From HIMB11 sp965657135 (GTDB taxonomy: Bacteria; Pseudomonadota; Alphaproteobacteria; Rhodobacterales; Rhodobacteraceae), in NCBI GenBank assembly GCA_965657135.1, contig CBFHNF010000041.1, positions 1 through 5,755 on the forward strand: a DNA stretch of 5,755 nucleotides, written 5' to 3'. The notes beneath the pieces were generated by a model that was not told the origin of the DNA, made no database searches, and was given only the letters and a program-made list of their open reading frames with translations. This document shows positions 1 through 5,561 of the stretch, piece after piece. A program made the position numbers and the translations under genes. Every line of letters starts with the position of its first letter. Position 1 is the stretch's first letter.

Positions 1-652
1 GCTAATAAATATAGCACCGCCAGATTTAAGTTACGGTTTGGGCATGGCGCCCTTACTAGAAGGAGGATTGTGGCAGATTATCACGATTTGTGCGACGGCA
101 GCTTTCATAAGTTGGGCGCTTCGCGAGGTTGAGATTTGTCGCAAACTGGGTATGGGATATCATGTTCCTTTTGCCTTTGCCTTCGCGATTTTAGCTTATG
201 TAACTTTGGTTATTTTTAGACCTTTGTTAATGGGCGCTTGGGGGCATGGTTTTCCTTATGGAATTTTCAGCCACCTAGATTGGGTGAGTAATACTGGATA
301 TGCATATCTGCATTTCCACTACAATCCCGCACATATGTTGGCTGTAACCCTTTTCTTTACTACAACGCTTGCATTGGCGTTGCACGGCGCGCTTGTCCTG
401 AGCGCTGCAAACCCGGAAGAAGGTGAAGAAGCACAGGGGCCAGACAACGAAGATACCTTTTTCCGTGATTTCATTGGCTACTCAATTGGAACATTGGGCA
501 TTCACCGCGTGGGCTTTTTGCTGGCGATCAATGCTGTGTTCTTCTCAGCTGTTTGTATCATCATCTCTGGCCCAGTCTGGACCAAGGGTTGGCCTGAATG
601 GTGGAACTGGTGGTTGGAAATGCCAATTTGGCCAAGTCAGATGGGGATGTAA
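1..652 (+). CDS. pufL: Photosynthetic reaction centre L subunit (5' end cut by the window)
   Basis: PufL is an integral membrane subunit of the type II reaction centre. It binds bacteriochlorophyll, bacteriopheophytin, the non-heme iron and the secondary quinone QB. The first full codon (base 2) aligns with about residue 63 of the R. sphaeroides protein, so roughly 62 residues including helix A are missing; helices B to E are present. In R. sphaeroides numbering I can see Glu104 (REVEIC), His153 (SHLDW), His168 (FHYNP), His173 (NPAHM), His190 (LALHG) and His230 (GIHR). These cover the special-pair, accessory chlorophyll and iron ligands. The QB proton-path residues Glu212, Asp213 and Ser223 (NEDTFF, GYSIG) are also intact. 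A TTG at 38 is internal and is not the start. The stop lies 2 nt before pufM, and a GGGGA within the last codons (643-647) serves as the pufM ribosome binding site. The identification is secure. Confidence 0.98.
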   Translation, partial: LINIAPPDLSYGLGMAPLLEGGLWQIITICATAAFISWALREVEICRKLGMGYHVPFAFAFAILAYVTLVIFRPLLMGAWGHGFPYGIFSHLDWVSNTGYAYLHFHYNPAHMLAVTLFFTTTLALALHGALVLSAANPEEGEEAQGPDNEDTFFRDFIGYSIGTLGIHRVGFLLAINAVFFSAVCIIISGPVWTKGWPEWWNWWLEMPIWPSQMGM

Positions 653-654
653 TT

Positions 655-1641
655 ATGATTGAGTATCAGAATATATTCACACAAGTGCAGGTCCGTGGGC
701 CTGCGGAAATGGGCGTTGATAACGAAAACAATATGATGTCCGAGCGTATCGGCACACCAGGTTTTTCAAATCTTGCCGGTTGGATCGGCAACGCTCAGTT
801 GGGACCCGTTTACTTGGGTTGGACAGGTGTGATTTCGCTTGCCACTGGTCTGCTTTGGTTCAACATTGTTGGCCTAAACATGCTTGCGCAAGTTGGTTGG
901 TCAATTCCAGAGTTTCTGCGCCAGTTTTTCTGGTTGGCACTTGAGCCTCCAGGACCAGAGTGGGGTTTGCGGATGCCACCTTTGAACGAAGGAGGGTGGT
1001 ATATTATCAGTTCCTTGTTCCTATTGGTGTCTGTGTGTACCTGGTGGTTACGCAGTTATCTGTTGGCACAACAACACAAGATGGGCAAACACGTTGCATG
1101 GGCATTCGCCGCCGCAATTTGGTTGTTCTTAGTGCTTGGGCTATTCCGTCCAGTGTTGATGGGTAGCTGGTCAGAAGCCGTACCATATGGGATTTTCCCA
1201 CATTTGGATTGGACGACTGCGTTTTCAATTCGTTACGGTAACCTCTATTATAATCCCTTCCACGCACTATCGATTGTATTCTTGTATGGTTCGGTTCTTT
1301 TGTTCGCGATGCACGGTGCAACGATCTTGGCGGTAACACGCTTTGGTGGTGATCGTGAATTGGAACAGATTTATGATCGAGGAACTGCGTCAGAGCGCGC
1401 CGCGCTGTTCTGGAGATGGACTATGGGCTTTAATGCCACAATGGAGGGTATCCACCGTTGGGCATGGTGGTTCGCAGTGCTGTGTCCAATCACAGGTGGT
1501 ATTGGCATCCTGCTAACAGGTACAGTTGTCGACAACTGGTTCATCTGGGCACAGGAGCATAACTTCGCTCCAGCGTATGACGGTTCTTACGGTTATGAAA
1601 ACTACGGCTCTTACGAGTCATTCATTGGCCAGGAGGATTAA
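655..1641 (+). CDS. pufM: Photosynthetic reaction centre M subunit
   Basis: PufM, 328 residues, pairs with PufL in the membrane and binds the primary quinone QA and half of the special pair. The ATG at 655 is chosen because the protein then begins MIEYQNIFTQVQVRGP, matching the R. sphaeroides N-terminus, and because GGGGA at 643-647 is spaced 7 nt upstream. The same frame is open further upstream (a GTG at 598), but that part overlaps pufL. Five membrane helices are present. In R. sphaeroides numbering the cofactor residues His182 (PHLDW), His202 (NPFHAL), Tyr210 (FLYG), His219 (AMHGA), Glu234 (DRELEQ), Trp252 (LFWRW) and His266 (EGIHRW) are all conserved. The C-terminus runs about 20 residues beyond the R. 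sphaeroides protein in a Tyr/Gly/Glu-rich tail (YGYENYGSYESF). The gene is separated from pufC by 2 nt, so the genes are very likely co-transcribed. Confidence 0.98.
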   Translation: MIEYQNIFTQVQVRGPAEMGVDNENNMMSERIGTPGFSNLAGWIGNAQLGPVYLGWTGVISLATGLLWFNIVGLNMLAQVGWSIPEFLRQFFWLALEPPGPEWGLRMPPLNEGGWYIISSLFLLVSVCTWWLRSYLLAQQHKMGKHVAWAFAAAIWLFLVLGLFRPVLMGSWSEAVPYGIFPHLDWTTAFSIRYGNLYYNPFHALSIVFLYGSVLLFAMHGATILAVTRFGGDRELEQIYDRGTASERAALFWRWTMGFNATMEGIHRWAWWFAVLCPITGGIGILLTGTVVDNWFIWAQEHNFAPAYDGSYGYENYGSYESFIGQED

Positions 1642-1643
1642 TC

Positions 1644-2750
1644 ATGTTACCAAATTGGTTTAATCGTTGGAATGAAGAAAACCCAACAAATGTTTTCGGG
1701 CCAGCAATCCTTGTTGGAGTTTTGGGCGGTGCTGTTTTCTTGGCGATCATGATCGTTGCATTTGGTCAACCTTATGCAACATCCAGCCTGCAAACGGGTC
1801 CGCGTGGACAGGGTATGTCGATTACAGAGTTTGATAGCGATCTGAATACACCAGATCCGGATATCGAATTGGTGTATGAAAACGAACCCTATTTGCCAGA
1901 TGGCTCTGAAGCACTTGCGAAAGACATTTATCAAAATGTGCAAGTGCTGGGAGATTTGACCGAAGATAACTTTAATCGCTTGATGGGCGCCATGACAGAA
2001 TGGGTCGCTCCGGAAGAGGGATGTGCATACTGTCATGGTGATGGTGACGTCGAAACCTATGGTGAAGACGCACTTTACACCAAGGTGGTCGCCCGTCGCA
2101 TGATCCAGATGACCCAAAATATCAATGAAAATTGGTCTGGTCACGTAAATGCGAATAAAGAAGTTGGGGTTACATGTTTCACGTGTCACCGAGGTCAACA
2201 CGTACCAAGTGAAATCTGGTTCAACATCGTACCTGTGAACGAAGCTGCGGCTGGTTGGTCAGCCAACCAAAACCGTGCAACTGTTCTAAGTCAATCAACA
2301 TCACTGCCTTCGGACGCATTGGAGAAGTATCTCTTGGGCTACGAAACTATCGGGGTTCATGATTATGAATCACGTGTTGCAAACGAACCTGGAGATCCGT
2401 TGATCCAAAACGCTGAACGGACGTATTCATTGATGAATTACTTCTCTAATTCATTGGGTCGCAATTGTGTGCTTTGTCACAACACACGTGCCTTCTATGA
2501 CGCAGAACAAGTAACACCTCAGTGGGGTACAGCATCGCTTGGTATAGGTATGGTTCAGGAAATGAACAATGATTACCTTGTTCCTTTGCAGGATGTGTAT
2601 CCAGAAACGCGTCTTGGCCCGGTCCATGGTGATGCGCCTAAAGCGGCATGTAAGACATGTCACAAAGGGTATCAACAACCGCTACAAGGCACAAACGTCA
2701 TCAAAGATTGGCCAGAGCTCGCGACGACAGGCGCGCCAGTCTATGAGTAA
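1644..2750 (+). CDS. pufC: Reaction-centre tetraheme cytochrome c subunit
   Basis: PufC, 368 residues, is the periplasmic cytochrome that donates electrons to the photo-oxidised special pair. Four CXXCH heme sites are visible: CAYCH (127-131), CFTCH (178-182), CVLCH (275-279) and CKTCH (336-340). Using the spacing in the Blastochloris viridis protein, the sixth ligands are Met114, Met156 and Met264 for hemes 1-3. His167 would serve heme 4; it sits 11 residues before the second CXXCH, where B. viridis has 8, so there is a three-residue insertion. One hydrophobic helix near residues 18-40 anchors the protein. There is no cysteine there, so it is not lipidated like the B. viridis protein, and the helix probably remains uncleaved. 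A consensus AGGAGG at 1631-1636, inside the end of pufM, gives a 7-nt spacing to the ATG. It is the last gene of the puf operon here, in the place pufX occupies in Rhodobacter. Confidence 0.97.
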   Translation: MLPNWFNRWNEENPTNVFGPAILVGVLGGAVFLAIMIVAFGQPYATSSLQTGPRGQGMSITEFDSDLNTPDPDIELVYENEPYLPDGSEALAKDIYQNVQVLGDLTEDNFNRLMGAMTEWVAPEEGCAYCHGDGDVETYGEDALYTKVVARRMIQMTQNINENWSGHVNANKEVGVTCFTCHRGQHVPSEIWFNIVPVNEAAAGWSANQNRATVLSQSTSLPSDALEKYLLGYETIGVHDYESRVANEPGDPLIQNAERTYSLMNYFSNSLGRNCVLCHNTRAFYDAEQVTPQWGTASLGIGMVQEMNNDYLVPLQDVYPETRLGPVHGDAPKAACKTCHKGYQQPLQGTNVIKDWPELATTGAPVYE

Positions 2751-2755
2751 GAATT

Positions 2756-2780
2756 GGCCGCGCAGATATTCTGCGCGGCC
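2756..2780 (+). promoter_or_regulatory. Strong hairpin directly after pufC
   Basis: GGCCGCGCAGA (2756-2766) and TCTGCGCGGCC (2770-2780) form a perfect 11-bp stem with a 3-nt TAT loop, 5 nt after the pufC stop. No T-run follows, so it is a poor terminator by itself. Very stable 3' hairpins protect puf mRNA segments from 3' exonucleases in Rhodobacter, and this one could do the same for the pufLMC message. The structure is seen directly; the role is inferred. Confidence 0.8.
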
Positions 2781-2794
2781 CTATTCCATCCCTC

Positions 2795-2809
2795 CCTGTT
2801 GACTACAGG
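2795..2809 (+). promoter_or_regulatory. Small hairpin between the two large puf 3' hairpins
   Basis: CCTGT (2795-2799) and ACAGG (2805-2809) form a 5-bp stem with a 5-nt loop, preceded by a single-stranded pyrimidine run (CCATCCCTCC). It is weak alone. Together with its two neighbours it makes the whole pufC 3' untranslated region structured. The same bases contain TTGACT (2799-2804), a fair -35 match, but I see no convincing -10 at 16-18 nt. Confidence 0.35.
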
Positions 2810-2814
2810 AGCCT

Positions 2815-2853
2815 GGCGTCGCGTTTGCATGAGCAAGCCGACGCCCCTTTTTT
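2815..2853 (+). terminator. Intrinsic terminator of the puf operon
   Basis: GGCGTCG (2815-2821) pairs with CGACGCC (2839-2845). Inside it, after one bulged C, GTTTGC (2823-2828) pairs with GCAAGC (2833-2838) with one G-U pair and an ATGA loop. CC and then six T (2848-2853) follow, which is the classical Rho-independent form. It ends 15 nt before the dxs ATG, and the dxs ribosome binding site starts 3 nt after the T-run. dxs must therefore be transcribed by read-through or from a promoter whose start point lies inside this structure. Confidence 0.85.
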
Positions 2854-2868
2854 CTGAAGGAACCCACG

Positions 2869-4779
2869 ATGCATAAAAAGTTATTGGATTCTGTTCAAAG
2901 CCCCGCTGATCTGAAACGCATGAATGACCGCGAATTAAGCGTGTTGGCAAGAGAGGTGCGCAATGAGGTCATAGAGACAGTATCGCAGACGGGTGGACAC
3001 TTGGGGTCATCGCTGGGGGTGGTGGAATTAACTGTGGCAATTCATGCGATATTTAATACTCCGTTCGATAAACTTGTCTGGGATGTGGGGCATCAATGTT
3101 ATCCGCATAAAATCTTGACGGGCCGGCGTCATCACATGAAAACATTGCGGCAAACAGATGGGATTAGTGGTTTTACGAAACGAAGCGAAAGCGAATATGA
3201 TCCGTTTGGGGCCGCGCATAGTTCAACATCAATTTCCGCGGCGCTTGGTTTTGCACTTGCTCGGAAACATGGGCAGTCGACAGGTGACGCAATTGCCGTA
3301 ATCGGTGATGGGTCAATATCTGCGGGCATGGCGTATGAGGCATTGAATAATGCTGGCAGTGAAAAAGAACGGCTGTTTGTTATTTTAAATGACAATGAAA
3401 TGTCAATCGCACCGCCTGTTGGTGCAATGTCATCCTATTTATCACGTGTGAATCAAAATGATGTTTTTGGCAAATTGAAAGAGATTGGCGAAAGCCTTGA
3501 CGATCATTTGCCATTCAAATTGCGGGATCACGCAAGACGGGCAAAACAATTGGTTACTGGAACGATGGGCCAAGCAACTTTGTTCGAAGAACTTGGGTTT
3601 GACTATATTGGCCCGATTGATGGGCATGACATGGATCAATTGCTGTCTACGTTGCGTTCAGCGAAAGCGCGCGCAAATGGTCCAGTTTTGATCCATGTTT
3701 GCACGAAAAAAGGCTATGGCTACGCCCCAGCTGAAAATTCCGCCGACAAATATCATGGCGTATCAAAATTTGATGTATCCACAGGGGTGCAGAAAAAAAC
3801 CCCGGCCAATTCGCCGTCCTATACAAGCGTCTTTGGAAAATCTTTGTTGGCAGAAGCGTCACAGGATCCTCGTGTCGTGGCCGTAACAGCGGCGATGCCC
3901 TCTGGAACAGGGGTTGATATTTTAGCCAAGGAGTATCCTCGTCGTGTGTATGATGTTGGCATCGCAGAACAGCATGCGGTTACATTCGCGGCTGGATTGG
4001 CGGCAACCGGAATGCGTCCGTTCTGTGCAATCTATTCTACTTTTTTACAACGTGCTTACGATCAAATCGTGCATGATGTGGCCTTACAGAATTTACCCGT
4101 ACGTTTTGCAATTGACCGAGCTGGATTGGTGGGCGCGGATGGGCCAACGCATGGAGGCGTATTTGATATATCCTATATGGCCAACATCCCTAATATGACG
4201 GTTATGGCCGCGAGCGACGAGGCAGAGCTTGCGCATATGGTGCGCACAGCTGCCGAATTTGATGATGGCCCAATTTGTTTCCGATATCCGCGTGGGACGG
4301 GCCCAGGGGTAAGTGTTCCTACGCGAGGCGATTTGATTGAAATTGGCAAAGGAAGGATCGTCAAACGCGGTTCGGACTTGGCAATATTGTCTTTTGGTGC
4401 GCATCTCGATGTTGCACGCGAAGCAGCGCAATTATTGGAGCAACAAGGTGTTAGCGTCACGATTGCAGACGCGCGTTTCGCTAAGCCACTTGATACTGAA
4501 TTGGTTGATCAACTGGTTGCGTCGCATGTAGGCATTGTGACGCTTGAACAAGGGGCAATGGGCGGATTTGGAGCGATCGTCTTGCAGCATTTGGCGCTTA
4601 CGGGACAGTTAGTCCATGGCGTTAATATTGACACGCTTTTCTTGCCTGATCGCTTTATTGATCAAGGATCGCCGGATGACATGTACCAAGATGCTGAACT
4701 TAGTTTGTCGCACGTTTTTCACCGCAGTATGAACCTGCTTCAGCGTACGAAATCTGACGCGGTTAATTATTCCGCATAG
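2869..4779 (+). CDS. dxs: 1-deoxy-D-xylulose-5-phosphate synthase
   Basis: DXS condenses pyruvate with glyceraldehyde 3-phosphate, using thiamine diphosphate and Mg2+, to give DXP, the entry step of the MEP isoprenoid pathway. The length of 636 residues is normal. Visible landmarks are His44 in GGHLGSSLG (E. coli His49), the Mg/ThDP motif GDGS with Asp147 and Asn176 (LNDNEMS), Tyr389 (AIYSTF), the catalytic Glu367 in GIAEQHA (E. coli Glu370), Arg417 (DRAG), Asp424 and His428 (DGPTHGG), and Arg475 (RYPRG). The N-terminal and middle ThDP domains and the C-terminal transketolase domain are all complete. The ATG at 2869 has AGGA at 2858-2861, 7 nt upstream. dxs also lies just behind the puf operon in Rhodobacter; the enzyme supplies precursors for phytol, carotenoids and quinone. 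Many relatives carry a second dxs elsewhere, so this may be the photosynthesis-dedicated copy. Confidence 0.98.
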   Translation: MHKKLLDSVQSPADLKRMNDRELSVLAREVRNEVIETVSQTGGHLGSSLGVVELTVAIHAIFNTPFDKLVWDVGHQCYPHKILTGRRHHMKTLRQTDGISGFTKRSESEYDPFGAAHSSTSISAALGFALARKHGQSTGDAIAVIGDGSISAGMAYEALNNAGSEKERLFVILNDNEMSIAPPVGAMSSYLSRVNQNDVFGKLKEIGESLDDHLPFKLRDHARRAKQLVTGTMGQATLFEELGFDYIGPIDGHDMDQLLSTLRSAKARANGPVLIHVCTKKGYGYAPAENSADKYHGVSKFDVSTGVQKKTPANSPSYTSVFGKSLLAEASQDPRVVAVTAAMPSGTGVDILAKEYPRRVYDVGIAEQHAVTFAAGLAATGMRPFCAIYSTFLQRAYDQIVHDVALQNLPVRFAIDRAGLVGADGPTHGGVFDISYMANIPNMTVMAASDEAELAHMVRTAAEFDDGPICFRYPRGTGPGVSVPTRGDLIEIGKGRIVKRGSDLAILSFGAHLDVAREAAQLLEQQGVSVTIADARFAKPLDTELVDQLVASHVGIVTLEQGAMGGFGAIVLQHLALTGQLVHGVNIDTLFLPDRFIDQGSPDDMYQDAELSLSHVFHRSMNLLQRTKSDAVNYSA

Positions 4780-4781
4780 TG

Positions 4782-4799
4782 TGTAAATAAATATTGACA
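4782..4799. promoter_or_regulatory. PpsR/CrtJ-type operator overlapping a -35 box (site 1)
   Basis: TGT-N12-ACA (TGTAAATAAATATTGACA) matches the established binding pattern of the photosynthesis repressor PpsR (CrtJ). It starts 3 nt after the dxs stop. Its right half contains TTGACA (4794-4799), a perfect -35 hexamer for rightward transcription. The best -10 candidates at 17-18 nt (ATTGCA, TTGCAT) are poor. A near-identical copy lies inverted at 5128-5145. That the site binds PpsR is inferred. Confidence 0.55.
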
Positions 4800-4829
4800 C
4801 AATAAGGAGTCATGTGATTGCATGAATGT

Positions 4830-4914
4830 GCCTTATTAACTTCCGTAGCATTGGAAAAGGCAGTGACTGAGAGCTTCATGCGTCGTTCGAGGCTCTCAGT
4901 CCGTTTATCTCTGT
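4830..4914 (+). ncRNA. Candidate small RNA from the site 1 promoter (speculative)
   Basis: If TTGACA at 4794-4799 acts as a -35 box, transcription would start near 4830 and meet the 13-bp hairpin at 4865-4901, giving a product of about 80 nt. Within it TGCCTT (4829-4834) can pair with AAGGCA (4857-4862), enclosing a smaller TTCC/GGAA stem. CCTTATT (4831-4837) can instead pair with AATAAGG (4801-4807) in a longer read-through transcript from dxs, so two exclusive folds exist. The -10 box and the T-run are both weak. Confidence 0.2.
4865..4914 (+). terminator. Hairpin behind dxs, probable terminator
   Basis: GACTGAGAGC (4865-4874) and GCTCTCAGTC (4892-4901) pair perfectly. The stem extends inward by a G-U, a U-A and a C-G pair to 13 bp, with an 11-nt loop. 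The following bases are only moderately T-rich (CGTTTATCTCTGT). On the other strand the hairpin is followed by ACTGCCTTTTCC, so it may also stop leftward transcription. It lies about 85 nt after the dxs stop and is the first strong structure there. Confidence 0.6.
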
Positions 4915-4965
4915 ACAATTGGTTCTGTCTGTAGTGTATTTAAATTTTTAAACATATGATTAATT

Positions 4966-5026
4966 GAGATAAAAATAATTTGGCGGACGATTTAGAGTTT
5001 GAATACAACGGTTTTATCGTCCGCCA
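4966..5026 (-). terminator. Inverted repeat reading as a minus-strand intrinsic terminator
   Basis: TGGCGGACGAT (4981-4991) and ATCGTCCGCCA (5016-5026) form a perfect 11-bp stem around a 24-nt loop. On the minus strand it is followed by AATTATTTTTATC, a U-rich tail. On the plus strand it is followed by TCGTAACGCG, with no T-run. The polarity therefore points to leftward transcription. The long loop and the short gap before the T-run make it less than ideal. Confidence 0.5.
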
Positions 5027-5099
5027 TCGTAACGCGCATAACATCTTTGTAGCCAACAAAAGGAGCTGCACGATACGCGCCCAAACAGAGGGTTTAAGC
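4968..5099 (-). ncRNA. Candidate PpsR-controlled small RNA
   Basis: The proposed transcript runs leftward from about 5099. Its promoter would be TTGACA (minus, 5133-5128), a 16-nt spacer, and AAGAAT (minus, 5111-5106; 4 of 6 matches to TATAAT). A PpsR-type palindrome covers the -35 box. The RNA would fold into one long hairpin: CGCGUAU (5079-5073) with AUGCGCG (5039-5033), including one G-U pair, enclosing UUUGU/ACAAA (5060-5056 with 5050-5046). It would end at the 11-bp terminator hairpin (5026-4981). Between the inner and outer stems lies CUCCU (5065-5061), complementary to Shine-Dalgarno sequences, a common feature of regulatory RNAs. No known RNA family is recognised. Promoter, structure and terminator agree in direction, but each part alone is only moderate evidence, so this is a hypothesis. 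Confidence 0.35.
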
Positions 5100-5127
5100 A
5101 GTTCCATTCTTTCTCAATTTGAAGATA

Positions 5128-5145
5128 TGTCAATCTTTATTTACA
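5128..5145. promoter_or_regulatory. PpsR/CrtJ-type operator overlapping a -35 box (site 2)
   Basis: TGT-N12-ACA on the plus strand. Read on the minus strand it is TGTAAATAAAGATTGACA, one base different from site 1 over 18. The TGACA half again forms TTGACA, here facing left, with AAGAAT 16 nt downstream as a reasonable -10. A repressor bound here would cover the -35 box, the usual arrangement at PpsR-controlled promoters. Confidence 0.55.
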
Positions 5146-5305
5146 CTTTAGCAGGATATGAAAATTGATTGATACAACGAACAAATGATAACTCTAAGAT
5201 TTGTAAAAATGCCACGTGTCTGTGAATAAGCCCAACTTGCCAGCCAAAGCACTATGACTGCATACTATTGTAGTGTTATCCAAGCATGGTCTAACTAGGT
5301 CTGGT

Positions 5306-5425
5306 GATATGAAGAGTGTTTTGAAAATCGAACCGAAGCGGCATGGAGATCACCGAGGTTTTTTTGCGGATTTTAGCTGGCGCAGTAGATTGTTTTTATG
5401 CGATCAAACAATAGTGTTTGTCTGA
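5306..5425 (+). pseudogene. Remnant resembling the start of an rmlC (dTDP-4-dehydrorhamnose 3,5-epimerase) gene
   Basis: The frame from ATG 5309 reads VLKIEPKRHGDHRGFFADF near its start. This is the characteristic N-terminal segment of the RmlC/RfbC family (pattern: GVL-IEP-x-x-xGD-RGFF-E). After GFF comes a 17-residue stretch and then IVFV, the spacing at which intact family members have FVQDN, but here TGA (5423-5425) interrupts. The usual RGLHxQ-PP core and the catalytic His/Asp region cannot be found downstream in this frame. An intact enzyme is about 180-200 residues; 38 remain open. RmlC acts in dTDP-L-rhamnose synthesis for surface polysaccharides. It is probably a decayed or truncated copy, with no visible ribosome binding site. 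Another cupin sugar isomerase is possible. Confidence 0.5.
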
Positions 5426-5434
5426 CATGTGATG

Positions 5435-5452
5435 TGTCCCAAGTCACTTACA
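5435..5452. promoter_or_regulatory. PpsR/CrtJ-type sequence (site 3)
   Basis: TGT-N12-ACA; on the minus strand it reads TGTAAGTGACTTGGGACA. It shares TGTAA at one end and GACA at the other with sites 1 and 2. No TTGACA or clear -10 accompanies it, and it lies just behind the rmlC-like remnant, so a function is less certain. Confidence 0.3.
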
Positions 5453-5561
5453 AAGCTGCTTTTTGCTGCTCAATTCTGTCGACGGAAATTTTCGGTTTTG
5501 GTCGCTGCAAATACGCCACCTTTAAATCACAATATATTTACGCGAAATTGCTGTGCTTCGA

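Larger units (their letters stand above)
4780..5561. other. Long spacer without an intact gene behind dxs
   Basis: This stretch of nearly 800 bases has no reading frame I would call an intact gene on either strand. It contains a hairpin behind dxs (4865-4901), a very AT-rich block (about 4935-4980), an 11-bp inverted repeat (4981-5026), three PpsR-type palindromes (4782, 5128, 5435) and a short remnant resembling the start of rmlC (5306-5425). It reads as a boundary of the photosynthesis cluster where regulatory sites and decayed genes remain. Between about 5150 and 5300 I see nothing specific. Confidence 0.6.

Noticed and set aside
598..654. Upstream GTG start in the pufM frame
   Set aside because: It would overlap pufL and add 19 residues not found in the family; the ATG at 655 matches the known N-terminus and has a well-placed ribosome binding site.
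1647..2201. Long minus-strand frame opposite pufC
   Set aside because: It is a shadow of the well-supported pufC frame and shows no recognisable domain or ribosome binding site.
4643..4654. TTGATCAA palindromes inside dxs (also near 4504)
   Set aside because: They lie deep in coding sequence, lack the FnrL spacing and are explained by the codons for Ile-Asp-Gln and Val-Asp-Gln.
4935..4954. TGT/ACA pair around TTTAAATTTTTAAA
   Set aside because: The spacing is 14, not 12, so it does not fit the PpsR pattern. The same is true of TGT...ACA at 5391-5410.
4940..5107. Minus-strand frame of 55 residues starting MELLKPSVW
   Set aside because: Its ATG overlaps the proposed -10 box and would lie upstream of the RNA start. 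It ends in the AT-rich block past the terminator, and I see no relation to light-harvesting or other known small proteins.
4781..5146. A MITE-like element with 19-bp terminal inverted repeats
   Set aside because: The flanks show no target duplication (TAGT on the left, TTTA on the right), and the repeats match a known operator pattern with -35 boxes. It is still possible and could be tested by searching for other copies in the genome.
4968..5168. Plus-strand frame of about 60 residues beginning at a TTG near 4980
   Set aside because: There is no ATG/GTG start, no ribosome binding site and no recognisable family. It runs through the inverted repeat and site 2, which explain the region better.
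5165..5177. FnrL-like TTGAT-N4 half site
   Set aside because: The right half reads ACAAC where ATCAA is required, so it is not a credible FnrL box.
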